DNA of 64,000 bases. Origin: Croceicoccus marinus (GTDB taxonomy: Bacteria > Pseudomonadota > Alphaproteobacteria > Sphingomonadales > Sphingomonadaceae). The position numbers and the translations under genes were made by a program. The notes under the pieces were generated by a model. It was not told where the DNA came from, searched no databases, and worked only from the letters and a program-made list of their open reading frames with translations. The DNA lies in NCBI RefSeq assembly GCF_001661675.2, contig NZ_CP019602.1, forward strand, positions 2,381,501-2,445,500, read 5' to 3'. Position 1 is the stretch's first letter. The number at the start of each line of letters is the position of its first letter. Below, piece after piece: positions 46,678 through 55,357 of this stretch.

Positions 46678-47954
46678 TGCGCGTCGAGGGCCGTCTTCTG
46701 AACCCGGTGTTCGACAATCGGCCCATGTCGCGCACCGAACAGGCCTGCCGCGCCTGCGGCTGCCCGCAGCTTCACCGCTTTCTGGACCTGGGCGAAACGC
46801 CTTTGGCCGACCGGCTGCTGACATCGCAATGGGACTGCCGGGCAGAGCCGCGCTTTCCGCTGATCGTCGCCCTGTGCGCCGAATGCGCGCTGGTCCAGCT
46901 GACCGAAACCGTCCGGCCCGAGGTGCTGTTCACCGACGATTATCCCTATTACTCCTCGGTGTCGCGCAGCGTGCTCGACCATGCGGCGGCCAATGTCGCG
47001 GCGCGGCGGGCCGAACGCAGGCTCGACCGGTCGAGCCTGGTGGTCGAGATCGGAAGCAACGACGGCTATCTGCTCAAGAACTATGCAGCCGCGGGCGTGA
47101 CGGTGCTGGGGATCGACCCTGCCGAAGGCCCGGCCAGGGCAGCGCGCGCCGCGCGGATCGAGACCATGGCGGAATTCTTCACCGCCAATCTCGCCCACGA
47201 TATCAGGCACAGGCGCGGCCAGGCGGACATCGTCCATGCGAGCAATGTACTGACCCACAGCGACGATCTGCGCGGCTTCGTCGCCGGCATCTCGGTGCTG
47301 TTGAAGCCCGATGGTGTCGCGGTGATCGAAGTGCCCTATCTGCGCGACATGGTGGAGGGGCTGCAATTCGACACGATCCACCACCAGCAGCTGTGCCATT
47401 TTACGCTGATGTCGCTCGATGCCCTGCTGCGCGGTGCGGGCCTGTTCGCCAATCGGGTTGAGCGCACCGCTATCCACGGCGGATCGCTGCGCGTCTTCGC
47501 AGAGCGGTACAGCAACCGTAACGCCAGCGTGACCGACCTGCTGGCGCAGGAGCGGGACATCGGCATCGGTTCGCCCCGCTACTTCGCCGCGCTGGCGGAC
47601 GATGCCGCACGTCTGCGCGAAGAACTGGTCACCATGGTCAACGATCTGCGCGCCGGCGGCCACCGCATCGCCGCCTATGGCGCGGCGGCCAAGGGCGCGG
47701 CCCTGCTCAATGCCTGCGGGCTGGGGCGGCACCAGATCGATTTCGTCGCCGACCTCAGCACCCATAAGCAGGGGCGGCTGATGCCCGGCGTCCACGTGCC
47801 GATCCGCCCGCCCGAGGCGCTGTTCGACGAGCGGCCCGGCTATACCCTGCTGCTGGCCTGGAACTTCGCTGACGAGATCCTGGCGCAGCAGGGCGCCTAT
47901 CGCGAGGCAGGCGGCCGGTTCATCATACCCTTGCCGCACCCCCGCATCGTCTGA
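46677..47954 (+). CDS. Sugar-nucleotide C-methyltransferase (TylCIII-like)
   Basis: This 425-residue protein shows the three-part layout of NDP-sugar C-methyltransferases. A zinc-binding N-terminus holds CRACGC near 25 and CAEC near 67. The AdoMet domain has VVEIGSNDGYLLKNYAAAG (about 122-140). A C-terminal domain includes YGAAAKGAALLNACGLG and KQGRLMPGVHVPI. The HHQQLCHFTLMSLDALL block is also typical. It adds a methyl group to a keto-sugar, giving a branched deoxysugar such as a 3-C-methyl sugar. The substrate probably comes from the rml pathway's 4-keto intermediate. Confidence 0.9.
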   Translation: MRVEGRLLNPVFDNRPMSRTEQACRACGCPQLHRFLDLGETPLADRLLTSQWDCRAEPRFPLIVALCAECALVQLTETVRPEVLFTDDYPYYSSVSRSVLDHAAANVAARRAERRLDRSSLVVEIGSNDGYLLKNYAAAGVTVLGIDPAEGPARAARAARIETMAEFFTANLAHDIRHRRGQADIVHASNVLTHSDDLRGFVAGISVLLKPDGVAVIEVPYLRDMVEGLQFDTIHHQQLCHFTLMSLDALLRGAGLFANRVERTAIHGGSLRVFAERYSNRNASVTDLLAQERDIGIGSPRYFAALADDAARLREELVTMVNDLRAGGHRIAAYGAAAKGAALLNACGLGRHQIDFVADLSTHKQGRLMPGVHVPIRPPEALFDERPGYTLLLAWNFADEILAQQGAYREAGGRFIIPLPHPRIV

Positions 47955-48058
47955 TCGAGCCGATAGGACAGGCGTGACTCTGGCCATCGGGACAGGCCCG
48001 CGACCCCCGGAAGGTAGGCGAATCATCCGTTTGCGCGCTTGTCCTTCGCGGGCTGGCC

Positions 48059-49276
48059 ATGCAGCCTAGGGGTATTATGCACGACCTGCTCGACAATGGT
48101 GCCAGACCCCGCGCCGACGTGGCTGCGCCTGCTTCCCAGGCGGCAAGTCCTGTGCCCGCCCCTGCCGGAGCGAGGGCTGCCGGTCGCGGCCAGGCGCGGC
48201 AGTTCATCATCAACGGGCGCTTTCTGGCCAGCCAGCCGGTCGGCGTGCACCGCGTCGCGACCGAACTGGTCCGCCACGCCCATTCCCTGATAGAGGACGA
48301 TCCCGCGCTGGCCCGGCGCATCGGGATGAAGCTGTGGATCCCCGCCGACGCCGAGGAGCGTGCCGCCGCTCTGGGCGTGCCCTATCGCGTGATCGGACCG
48401 CTGACGGGTAATGCGTGGGAGCAATTGACCCTTCCCGCCCGCGCGGGCCGCGACACGGTGGTCAGCCTGTGCAATGTCGGTCCGGTCCTGCGCCGCAATG
48501 CGGTCACCATGCTGCACGACGTTCAGGTGCTGCTGTCGCCCGAGAGCTATTCCGCCAATTTCCGCCGGTGGTACCGCCTGCAGCAGCCGCTGGCCGGCGA
48601 AAGGCACAGGCGGATCCTGACCGTGTCCGAATTCGCGCGCGACCAGATCGTCGAGGCGGGGGTGGCGCCTGCCGAAAAGATCACGGTCATCCACAACGGC
48701 TGCGACCATGTCCTGGCCGACGGAGCGGACGAGCGTGTGCTGGAGAAGCTGGGCCTGACGCAGGGCGACTATGCGTTGGCGCTGTCCAGCACGCAGGCGC
48801 ACAAGAACATTCCCATGCTGCTGCGCGCCTTCGCCCGGCCCGAGCTGAAGGACCGCATATTGGTGCTGTTCGGATCAGCCAGCCGCGAGCAGTTCGTCGC
48901 GGCGGGCCATCACGTGCCGTCGAACGTGCGCTTCACCGGCAGGGTCAGCGACAATGAACTGCGCGCCCTGTACGAAAACGCCCAGCTTTTCGCCTTCCCC
49001 TCCACGACCGAGGGTTTCGGACTGCCCCCGCTGGAAGCGATGCGGCTGGGCACGCCCGCCATCGTCGCGCCTTGCGGCGCCCTGCCCGAGGCTTGCAGCG
49101 ACGGCGCGCTTTATGTTCCCTTCGACGATCCGGCGGCCTGGACCAAGGCGATCGCGGCGATCTACGACAATCCCCAGCATCGCGGCGAGCTGGCTGCCCG
49201 CGCACTGGGCCGGGCCAAGCGGCTGACGTGGGACCGCGCTGCACGCAATCTTCTCAACACGCTGCTTTCGCTCTAA
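48059..49276 (+). CDS. Family 4 glycosyltransferase
   Basis: This protein has 405 residues from ATG 48059, with ATG 48077 possible. Motifs: INGRFLASQPVGVHRVA at about 50, MLHDVQVLLSPESYS, LSSTQAHKNIPMLLRAF and the donor site FPSTTEGFGLPPLEAMRLGT. An N-terminal stretch of about 45 residues is low-complexity and Ala-rich. It likely transfers rhamnose or another sugar in repeat unit assembly; which is unknown. It is followed ten bases later by the EEP gene. Confidence 0.9.
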   Translation: MQPRGIMHDLLDNGARPRADVAAPASQAASPVPAPAGARAAGRGQARQFIINGRFLASQPVGVHRVATELVRHAHSLIEDDPALARRIGMKLWIPADAEERAAALGVPYRVIGPLTGNAWEQLTLPARAGRDTVVSLCNVGPVLRRNAVTMLHDVQVLLSPESYSANFRRWYRLQQPLAGERHRRILTVSEFARDQIVEAGVAPAEKITVIHNGCDHVLADGADERVLEKLGLTQGDYALALSSTQAHKNIPMLLRAFARPELKDRILVLFGSASREQFVAAGHHVPSNVRFTGRVSDNELRALYENAQLFAFPSTTEGFGLPPLEAMRLGTPAIVAPCGALPEACSDGALYVPFDDPAAWTKAIAAIYDNPQHRGELAARALGRAKRLTWDRAARNLLNTLLSL

Positions 49277-49286
49277 CGCGCGGGCT

Positions 49287-50267
49287 ATGCCCAGAAGAAA
49301 ACACCGGTCGCGCCATTATCTTTCGTTCGCGGTGCTGCGCCTTGCCGCGCTTGTGCTGGCGCTGTCGTGGACGGCGGCCTGGGTGCCGCTGGCGGATTAC
49401 GTCAATATCGCCGCGGCCTGGTGGTGGCCGGTGCTGCTGGCAGCGGTGGCGATCGCCTGCTGGCGGCTTCGCCATCGCCTGGCCTTGTGGCCGGGGATCG
49501 CGGTTTTCGTCGCCGCTCTGGCGACCGGGCTGGTCCTGTTTCATCCTTTGCTGAAGCAGGGCCCATCGATGGGCCGCTCGACCCAGCCGGTCAGCATGAT
49601 CGAGTTCAACATGCTGAAGTCCAATCCTAATGCGCGCGAGGATGCCGCGTGGCTTGCCGCGCATGATGCCGATATCCTCGTCCTGCTGGAAGCGTCGCGC
49701 ATGCAGAAGGAATGGGGCGCGGTGCTGCAGGCGAAATATCCGACAATGGTGTCCTGCTCCGAGCATTATTCATGCTCGACCGTGCTGTTTTCCAGGTTTC
49801 CGCTGGTCCGGCATGAGGCGCATGCCGGGGACGGCGATGCCGATAATCGCAAGGCATTGTCGGCGCTGACCGCGGTGCTGGACGTCAACGGGACCGAACT
49901 GACGGTGATCGCGGCGCATCTCGACCGCCCGTGGCCGCTCGGCGAACAGTCGCGCTGGATCGAACCGATGCGCAAGGTCGCGGCGCAGGCGACGGGGCCA
50001 GCGGTCATGGCCGGCGATTTCAACACCGCCCCGTGGACCCACGCCATGCGCACGATCAGCGGGGCGGGGGAGTTCCGGCTAGGCAGCGGCCTGGTGACGA
50101 GCTGGCCGAAGGAGAACGCCGCGCTCCTTCGCTTGCCGATCGACCAGCTCTATCTGCGCGGCAGGGTGCAGGCGACCAGCGTCGAGACCGGACCGCGCCG
50201 TAGTTCGGACCATCTGCCGCTGATGATCTACCTGGAAATCCCCGACGGGAAGGACAATCGGGACTGA
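49287..50267 (+). CDS. Membrane-anchored endonuclease/exonuclease/phosphatase (EEP) family protein
   Basis: This 326-residue protein has three N-terminal hydrophobic segments (about residues 13-88), then an EEP catalytic domain from about residue 100: SMIEFNMLKSN, ILVLLEASRM, AAHLDRPWP, AVMAGDFNTAPWT and a C-terminal SSDHLPLMIYL. The residues for metal and phosphate binding are all present. The domain probably faces the periplasm. Members cleave phosphodiesters; a role in lipid or polysaccharide phosphates is possible but unproven. It lies downstream of the GT4 gene in the same operon and is convergent to the flippase gene. Confidence 0.85.
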   Translation: MPRRKHRSRHYLSFAVLRLAALVLALSWTAAWVPLADYVNIAAAWWWPVLLAAVAIACWRLRHRLALWPGIAVFVAALATGLVLFHPLLKQGPSMGRSTQPVSMIEFNMLKSNPNAREDAAWLAAHDADILVLLEASRMQKEWGAVLQAKYPTMVSCSEHYSCSTVLFSRFPLVRHEAHAGDGDADNRKALSALTAVLDVNGTELTVIAAHLDRPWPLGEQSRWIEPMRKVAAQATGPAVMAGDFNTAPWTHAMRTISGAGEFRLGSGLVTSWPKENAALLRLPIDQLYLRGRVQATSVETGPRRSSDHLPLMIYLEIPDGKDNRD

Positions 50268-50286
50268 ACTTTCAGGACCCTGAAAC

Positions 50287-51777
50287 TCAGGACGATGCGG
50301 CAGCGGTATTTCCGCGACTCAGGCCCGACTGAATCAGGTCGATCAGGAAATGCTCCGGGCTGTCGTCGGGCATGCCGGCCAGCTTCCACAGGGCCAGATG
50401 CACGGCGATATAGCTGATCCCCGCCGCGATCCCCGAAGCTGCCAGAAGCGTGGCCAGTTCGACCCAGTTCCCGTCCGCCATGGTGTGCGACACCAGATAG
50501 AGCACCGCCGCGAACACCGCGCTGCCGATGACCGAACGCCATGGGTTGATCAACTGCCTTGCCACCGGAATGTCGGACAGGCGCGTCACCATCTGCAGAC
50601 TCATGGCCGTATGCACCAGCCCGGCCAGCACCCGGCCGAGGACGGCGCCGCTCAGCCCGTAATAGATCGCGCCGAACGTCACGGCCGGGATCGATACGAC
50701 CAGGGTGACCGCCTCTCGCCAGATCATCTGGCGGATCTCGCCCGTTGCCATGGCCAGCGAATGGGCGGGCATGGAGAAGGTCGCCGCGGCATTCAGCACC
50801 GAAAGCGCCTGCATGACCGGAACCACCAGAAGCCACTCGTCGCCCAGTGCCAGCCGCACCAGCGGATCGGCCAGTACGCCGAGGGCAAGCGAGACCGGCA
50901 GGATCGCGAAGACGATCATGCCCTGTCCGCGAAGATAGCTGCGCCGGAACCGCGGAGGATCCTCGCGGATCTGGGCAAGGCCCGGGTACATCACGGCCAG
51001 CAGCGGCATGGCGATCGCCCAGCTCGCGGTGGTCGCGACGCTGCGTCCCATCGAGAAGAAGCCTAGCGCCGCCTTCCCGGCGAAGCCGCCGACGAGGAAG
51101 CGATCGCCTTCGGACGACAGCGTCGCCAGCACGCGCGAAATCGTGACCTGCCCCGCGAAGGACAGGATGAAGCGCATCTTCGACAATGTGAAACGCGGGC
51201 GATACGGGGCGATCAGATGGGTGGCGATCAGTTCGATGATCTGCGGCGTGACCGACAGGATGACCAGCGACAGATAGGATTCCGTGTACCACGCGCACGC
51301 CACCGCCAGCAGGAAGGACGTGATCCGGCAGAACATGTCGATGACCGCAAGCGGCTTGTAATTCACCTCTCGCCTGAACTTGACCATCATCGTGCTGCGC
51401 AAGCCGCGTGCGACCGGTGCGATCCCGAGCAGGCAGATCAGCAGTATCAGGCGATTATCGTCATAGATCATCGCCAGCGGAACCGCCGACGCACATAGAA
51501 GCGCTGCCACGCTCAGTCCGCGCAAGGCAGAGAGGGTGAAGGCGGTGTTCACGTCCTCGTCCCGCAGCTCCTTCTCGCGAAGCAGCGCGTCCTCGACCGG
51601 AAGCTCGGTAAAGGATTCCAGCACCATCAGGGCCGCAAGACCGATCGTGACCACGCCGAAATCGGCAGGGGACAGGAAGCGCGCCATGACGAGCGCCGCC
51701 ACAATGTCGAGGCCGCGACCCAAAAACCGGCTGCCGGTCAGAAATGCCGAAGAGGCGAATACTTTACGGGCTAGCAT
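50287..51777 (-). CDS. Wzx-like polysaccharide flippase
   Basis: This 496-residue integral membrane protein has about 12-14 hydrophobic segments and the MOP/PST layout. N-terminal features are KVFASSAFLTGSRFLGRGLD and ARFLSPADFGVVTIGLAALM, typical of polysaccharide exporters. It would flip the undecaprenyl-linked repeat unit of the second polysaccharide across the inner membrane for Wzy polymerisation. It is convergent with the EEP gene and single on its strand; the 472-base gap before it holds its promoter. Confidence 0.87.
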   Translation of the reverse strand: MLARKVFASSAFLTGSRFLGRGLDIVAALVMARFLSPADFGVVTIGLAALMVLESFTELPVEDALLREKELRDEDVNTAFTLSALRGLSVAALLCASAVPLAMIYDDNRLILLICLLGIAPVARGLRSTMMVKFRREVNYKPLAVIDMFCRITSFLLAVACAWYTESYLSLVILSVTPQIIELIATHLIAPYRPRFTLSKMRFILSFAGQVTISRVLATLSSEGDRFLVGGFAGKAALGFFSMGRSVATTASWAIAMPLLAVMYPGLAQIREDPPRFRRSYLRGQGMIVFAILPVSLALGVLADPLVRLALGDEWLLVVPVMQALSVLNAAATFSMPAHSLAMATGEIRQMIWREAVTLVVSIPAVTFGAIYYGLSGAVLGRVLAGLVHTAMSLQMVTRLSDIPVARQLINPWRSVIGSAVFAAVLYLVSHTMADGNWVELATLLAASGIAAGISYIAVHLALWKLAGMPDDSPEHFLIDLIQSGLSRGNTAAASS

Positions 51778-52249
51778 CGGTGTAGGGCGACCTTCATGGA
51801 CTCTGATGCGCGGTCATAACACGCCGCCCGGCGATTCAACGGGCTGATCTGACGCGATTTCATATTGGCACAGATACAACGGGGGTGCGAAACCTCGTCC
51901 CGCCTGCATGCGCAATCTCGCGGCCCGACCATGGGCCAATGCGCACGCTGGAGCCATTGCCCATTCGCAGCATAACCCGATTTAGCAGCGCTCCTGCGCC
52001 GGCGCTCCCTCTCGCGACAGTGCATCCGTTTGATTTGGCTTGCTGATTTTGGGGAATGGCAGCACCTGTCGATCACGGAGGACTTGTCCGCACGGACCAG
52101 GATAGCCATTCGGACCCGGCCCATCGATTTGGGGTCATGTTCGGCGCGCAGGTATAAGAGTGCTTTCCTTGTCAATCGCTTCGGGTAGATTGGGCGGCGA
52201 TGTATCATCCCGAAACAAGTTCGGTCTCGACCAATGGAGGCGACGACAG
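51778..52249. other. Gap upstream of the Wzx-like gene and the small hypothetical gene
   Basis: This 472-base divergent gap has no ORF I can support besides the upstream extension of the next gene. It carries the box described at 52188-52215 near its right end. No RNA gene was found. Confidence 0.45.
52188..52215 (+). promoter_or_regulatory. Possible shared regulatory box, copy 1
   Basis: GATTGGG, then CGATG, then TATCATCCCGAA, 35 bases before the ATG at 52250. A near-identical arrangement lies at 60467-60495 before the LuxR-type gene. Two copies only, so the assignment is tentative. Confidence 0.3.
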
Positions 52250-52573
52250 ATGTACGATGGTTCCTTCAAGGTGAGAGCGATGCAGGAAGGACTGAACGTG
52301 GACGATGAAGAAGGCATAACCGGCCTGCCGGACCTGCCTGAAATGCGATCGGACGCGGCGACCCCGCCGTTCGAGGCTTTCGCCCATGTGTCGAAACGCA
52401 TGCTCGACGGCTATAGCCTGCTGGTCAGCAGTGGCTTTCGGCCCGACGCGATCGGCATGGCCATGCTGGGTGCGACGGTGAATTTCTATGACATGCTGGG
52501 CATGCGCGAGGTGCTGCCCAATATACTGCGGTCGATGGCAGACAGCATCGACAGCGACGACTCGCTACACTGA
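52250..52573 (+). CDS. Small hypothetical protein
   Basis: This protein has 107 residues from ATG 52250, chosen because GGAGG at 52236-52240 lies nine bases before it; a frame to 52160 has no ribosome site. The start is MYDGSFKVRAMQEG; the C-terminal half (FEAFAHVSKRMLDGYSLLV, then RPDAIGMAMLGATVNFYDML) looks helical. No family is recognised and no membrane segment is clear. It sits alone between flippase and polymerase genes and may be a small regulator or accessory factor. The real-gene case rests on the ribosome site, length and codon use like its neighbours. Confidence 0.7.
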   Translation: MYDGSFKVRAMQEGLNVDDEEGITGLPDLPEMRSDAATPPFEAFAHVSKRMLDGYSLLVSSGFRPDAIGMAMLGATVNFYDMLGMREVLPNILRSMADSIDSDDSLH

Positions 52574-52579
52574 TCGGTG

Positions 52580-52622
52580 CCGTCAGCGGGTTGGAGAGGC
52601 GCATGCCCCGGCCCACTGACGG
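52580..52622. terminator. Hairpin between convergent hypothetical and Wzy-like genes
   Basis: CCGTCAG at 52580-52586 pairs with CTGACGG at 52616-52622, and the stem can extend three more pairs past one mismatch. It lies between convergent stops. There is no T-run. Confidence 0.4.
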
Positions 52623-52626
52623 ATGA

Positions 52627-54099
52627 TCAATCCGCTACGCGCCAGCCCCGGCGAATGGGCGCGGGCTCTTCCATTCCGGCTTCCGCCAGAACCTCTCCCT
52701 GAACCTCCGTCGCCGCGTTGCTGGGCTGGCCGATCCGCCGGAAAGCCAGGGCCGCACCCGCCAGGATCGCGAATTCGCTGGTCGGCACCGGCGACGCCGC
52801 CGCCACCAACGCCGGGATCTGCGATACGACCGCTGCCGTCGCCGCCGCGCCGCCAAGGCGCGCGGCCATGGGTCCGGCGGCACCCCAGGACGATCCGCGC
52901 CGCGGTTCGAACACGATCACCAGATAGGCCACGAAGCTGATGACGCCGATCAGCCCGCTGGACCCGATGATCGCGGTCGCAAGGCTGGAGGAGCGGAAAC
53001 TGCCCGGCCCGATGCCCAGACCCCACGACATGAAGAAGGCGTCGATCCCCTGCATCGCCCAGAACAGCCGCTGGCGACCCGATTCGCTATCCGCCTTGGC
53101 GAACAGCATGTCGTCGATCATCTGGCCAATGGCCTCGGTAAAGCTGGGCAGCACGGCCAGCAGGATTGCGGTCAGCACCGCCCCCGCCAGGCCGATGACG
53201 ATCGCTTCCTTAATGCGCGAATGGCTGGCCAGATTGGGGAAGAATGACATGCGGATCGCGAAGAACAGCGCATAGCCGCCAAGGCCGACATAGGCGGAGG
53301 ACGAGGTGGAAAAGAACATCACCAGCGCCAGCAGCAGCGCCGCGCGCCCCGTCGACTTGGGCTCGATCGAACGATACCAGCACTCTGCCAGGAACACGAA
53401 CCACGAGAAGGCGAAGGCCGACCATGACGACGGTTCGGGGAAGATGCCGTTAATGCGGATGAAGCCTTCATACGCCTGGCTGTGCTGCGTGTAGTTCGCG
53501 TTGCGCAGCAACTCGAAGAAGCTCTCGATCGGCGTGCCCCGGCCGACCGCACCCAATATGCCGGTGAGTGCATGCACCCATGCGACCACGACGGCGGTCT
53601 TCACCAGCGCGTTGGCCCCGCCCCGATACATGCAGGCGACATAGGTCGCGACCGCGGTCAGAAGCGCGCCGATCAGATAGACCGAAGCGGTCATGTTCTG
53701 GGATGTCGGCATCAGCGGCGCGGTGTCGAACAATCCGCCCCCCGCGCCCGAGAAGCGCAGCGGCGTGACATTGATCTCGCCCGCGAACAGGCGCGGGCCC
53801 ACATAGCCGATCGCCACGCCATAGACGACGAAGATGATCAGCCAGAAATTCTGCCGGAAGGCGGGACCCAGCGAATCGAGGAAACGGCTGCCGGGGATCA
53901 CCATGCGTAGCCATACGAAGGCCAAGGCGAATTGCGCTGGCGGGATCGAAGAGCCGCCAATGGCGCTGAGGATGATGGCTGCGGACCCGCCCATCATCCC
54001 GGACAGCATCAGGAAGGCCAGCATGGCAGCCAGCGATCCGCGGATGAGCAGCAGCAGGCCGATCGCCGCCATGATGATGCCGATGAACGTTACCGTCAT
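52627..54099 (-). CDS. Wzy-like polysaccharide polymerase (O-antigen ligase fold)
   Basis: This 490-residue protein has about ten to eleven membrane segments and one large periplasmic loop in the middle (about 190-230: YTQHSQAYEGFIRINGIFPE, then SSWSAFAFSW). The loop with NGIFPEPSSWSAF resembles the polymerase/ligase family. Later GLGIGPGSFRSSSL is another family feature. It would join flipped repeat units in the periplasm. It lies on the minus strand with the GT4 and Wzc genes 106 bases upstream, probably one operon. Polymerase rather than ligase is inferred from the nearby Wzx and Wzc. Confidence 0.82.
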   Translation of the reverse strand: MTVTFIGIIMAAIGLLLLIRGSLAAMLAFLMLSGMMGGSAAIILSAIGGSSIPPAQFALAFVWLRMVIPGSRFLDSLGPAFRQNFWLIIFVVYGVAIGYVGPRLFAGEINVTPLRFSGAGGGLFDTAPLMPTSQNMTASVYLIGALLTAVATYVACMYRGGANALVKTAVVVAWVHALTGILGAVGRGTPIESFFELLRNANYTQHSQAYEGFIRINGIFPEPSSWSAFAFSWFVFLAECWYRSIEPKSTGRAALLLALVMFFSTSSSAYVGLGGYALFFAIRMSFFPNLASHSRIKEAIVIGLAGAVLTAILLAVLPSFTEAIGQMIDDMLFAKADSESGRQRLFWAMQGIDAFFMSWGLGIGPGSFRSSSLATAIIGSSGLIGVISFVAYLVIVFEPRRGSSWGAAGPMAARLGGAAATAAVVSQIPALVAAASPVPTSEFAILAGAALAFRRIGQPSNAATEVQGEVLAEAGMEEPAPIRRGWRVAD

Positions 54100-54205
54100 G
54101 ACGGATCCGCTGCATTCCCCAGAGAGTGGACGTTCCCTGCCCGCCGCGGCGTCGAGAAGCCGCTGACGTAGCTGGCCTGCGTAGCGCAGGCGGCGTGCTT
54201 TGCCA

Positions 54206-55357
54206 TCAGCTGAATTGCTTGGTCAGTTGCCGGATCTTCTGGTCGAAGCGCTCGGGCGCGAAGTTCTGCGCATGGCTGACGGCATCGGACGGATTGAAGT
54301 GGGGCAGCCAGCGCTCCATCTCGTCGATTCCGCGCGCCAGCGATTCGGGCGTCTGGCGGTCGAAGAAAATGCCGGTGCGTTCGTGCACTACGCTATCCAG
54401 GATGCCGCCGCGGCCAAAGCCCAGCACCGGACGGCCCGAAGCCATCGCCTCGACCGGAACGATGCCGAAATCCTCTTCCGCCGTGAACACCAGCGCACGG
54501 GTGCGCGCATAGGCCCGGCGCAGCTCATCGAAATTCAGCCGGTCGACGAACTTGATGTTCGGCTTGGCGATCTTCTTCAGCTGCTTTTCCATGCCGCCGG
54601 TACCGACCATCATCAACGGCTTTCCGCTGGCGTTGAAGGCTTCGACCGCCAGGTCGGGCCGCTTGTACGGCACCATCTGGCCGACCCACAGATAATGATC
54701 GTCGATCTCGGTCGAGGCGGTGAACAGATTGGTCTCGACCGGCGGGTGGACCACGTCGGCCTCTCGCCGCCAGTTCTTCATGATGCGCTGGCGGATGAAG
54801 TTCGAATTGGCGACGAAATTATCGACCCGCGCGCTGGACGACACGTCCCACTCACGCAGCTTGTGATACATCATCGGCATGGCCGCGCGCGCGATCGGGT
54901 TCGCGTCCTTGCGGTACTGGTGGTAGTGATCCCACAGATAGCGCATCGGCGAGTGGCAGTAGCACATGTGGTGGCTGGTGGGATCGGTGATCACGCCCTT
55001 GGCCGGCCCGCTTTCCGACGAGATGATCAGGTCGTAGCCGCTCAGGTCGAACTGCTCGAGCGCCATCGGCATCAGCGGCAGGTAATACTGGTACCACCGC
55101 TTGCTCATCGGCATCTTGTCGATGAAGCTGGTCGTGACCTTCGCCTCGTTGATGCGGTTCGACATCTTCGACGGATCATAGACATGGGTGAAGATGTCGG
55201 CCTGCGGGAACAAATGCATCAGCCGTTCCAGCACACGCTCGCCGCCGCGCATCGCCACCAGCCAGTAATGGACGATGGCGACCCGCGGTTCGGAATAGCG
55301 AGGGCGCGGCACGTCATCGTCGCCGACGCGGAGCGTTACGGGCTGAAGCGCATTCAC
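54206..55357 (-). CDS. Family 4 glycosyltransferase (WbaZ-like)
   Basis: This 383-residue protein begins with VAIVHYWLVAMRGGERVLER near residue 26, a signature of mannosyl-type GT4 enzymes that lack membrane segments. Other motifs: CYCHSPMRYLWDHYHQYR, VANSNFIRQRI, VHPPVETNLF, and the donor site TAEEDFGIVPVEAMASGRPV. It overlaps the Wzc gene by four bases (ATGA, 55354-55357). It probably adds one residue of the repeat unit; the sugar is not known. Confidence 0.92.
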   Translation of the reverse strand: MNALQPVTLRVGDDDVPRPRYSEPRVAIVHYWLVAMRGGERVLERLMHLFPQADIFTHVYDPSKMSNRINEAKVTTSFIDKMPMSKRWYQYYLPLMPMALEQFDLSGYDLIISSESGPAKGVITDPTSHHMCYCHSPMRYLWDHYHQYRKDANPIARAAMPMMYHKLREWDVSSSARVDNFVANSNFIRQRIMKNWRREADVVHPPVETNLFTASTEIDDHYLWVGQMVPYKRPDLAVEAFNASGKPLMMVGTGGMEKQLKKIAKPNIKFVDRLNFDELRRAYARTRALVFTAEEDFGIVPVEAMASGRPVLGFGRGGILDSVVHERTGIFFDRQTPESLARGIDEMERWLPHFNPSDAVSHAQNFAPERFDQKIRQLTKQFS

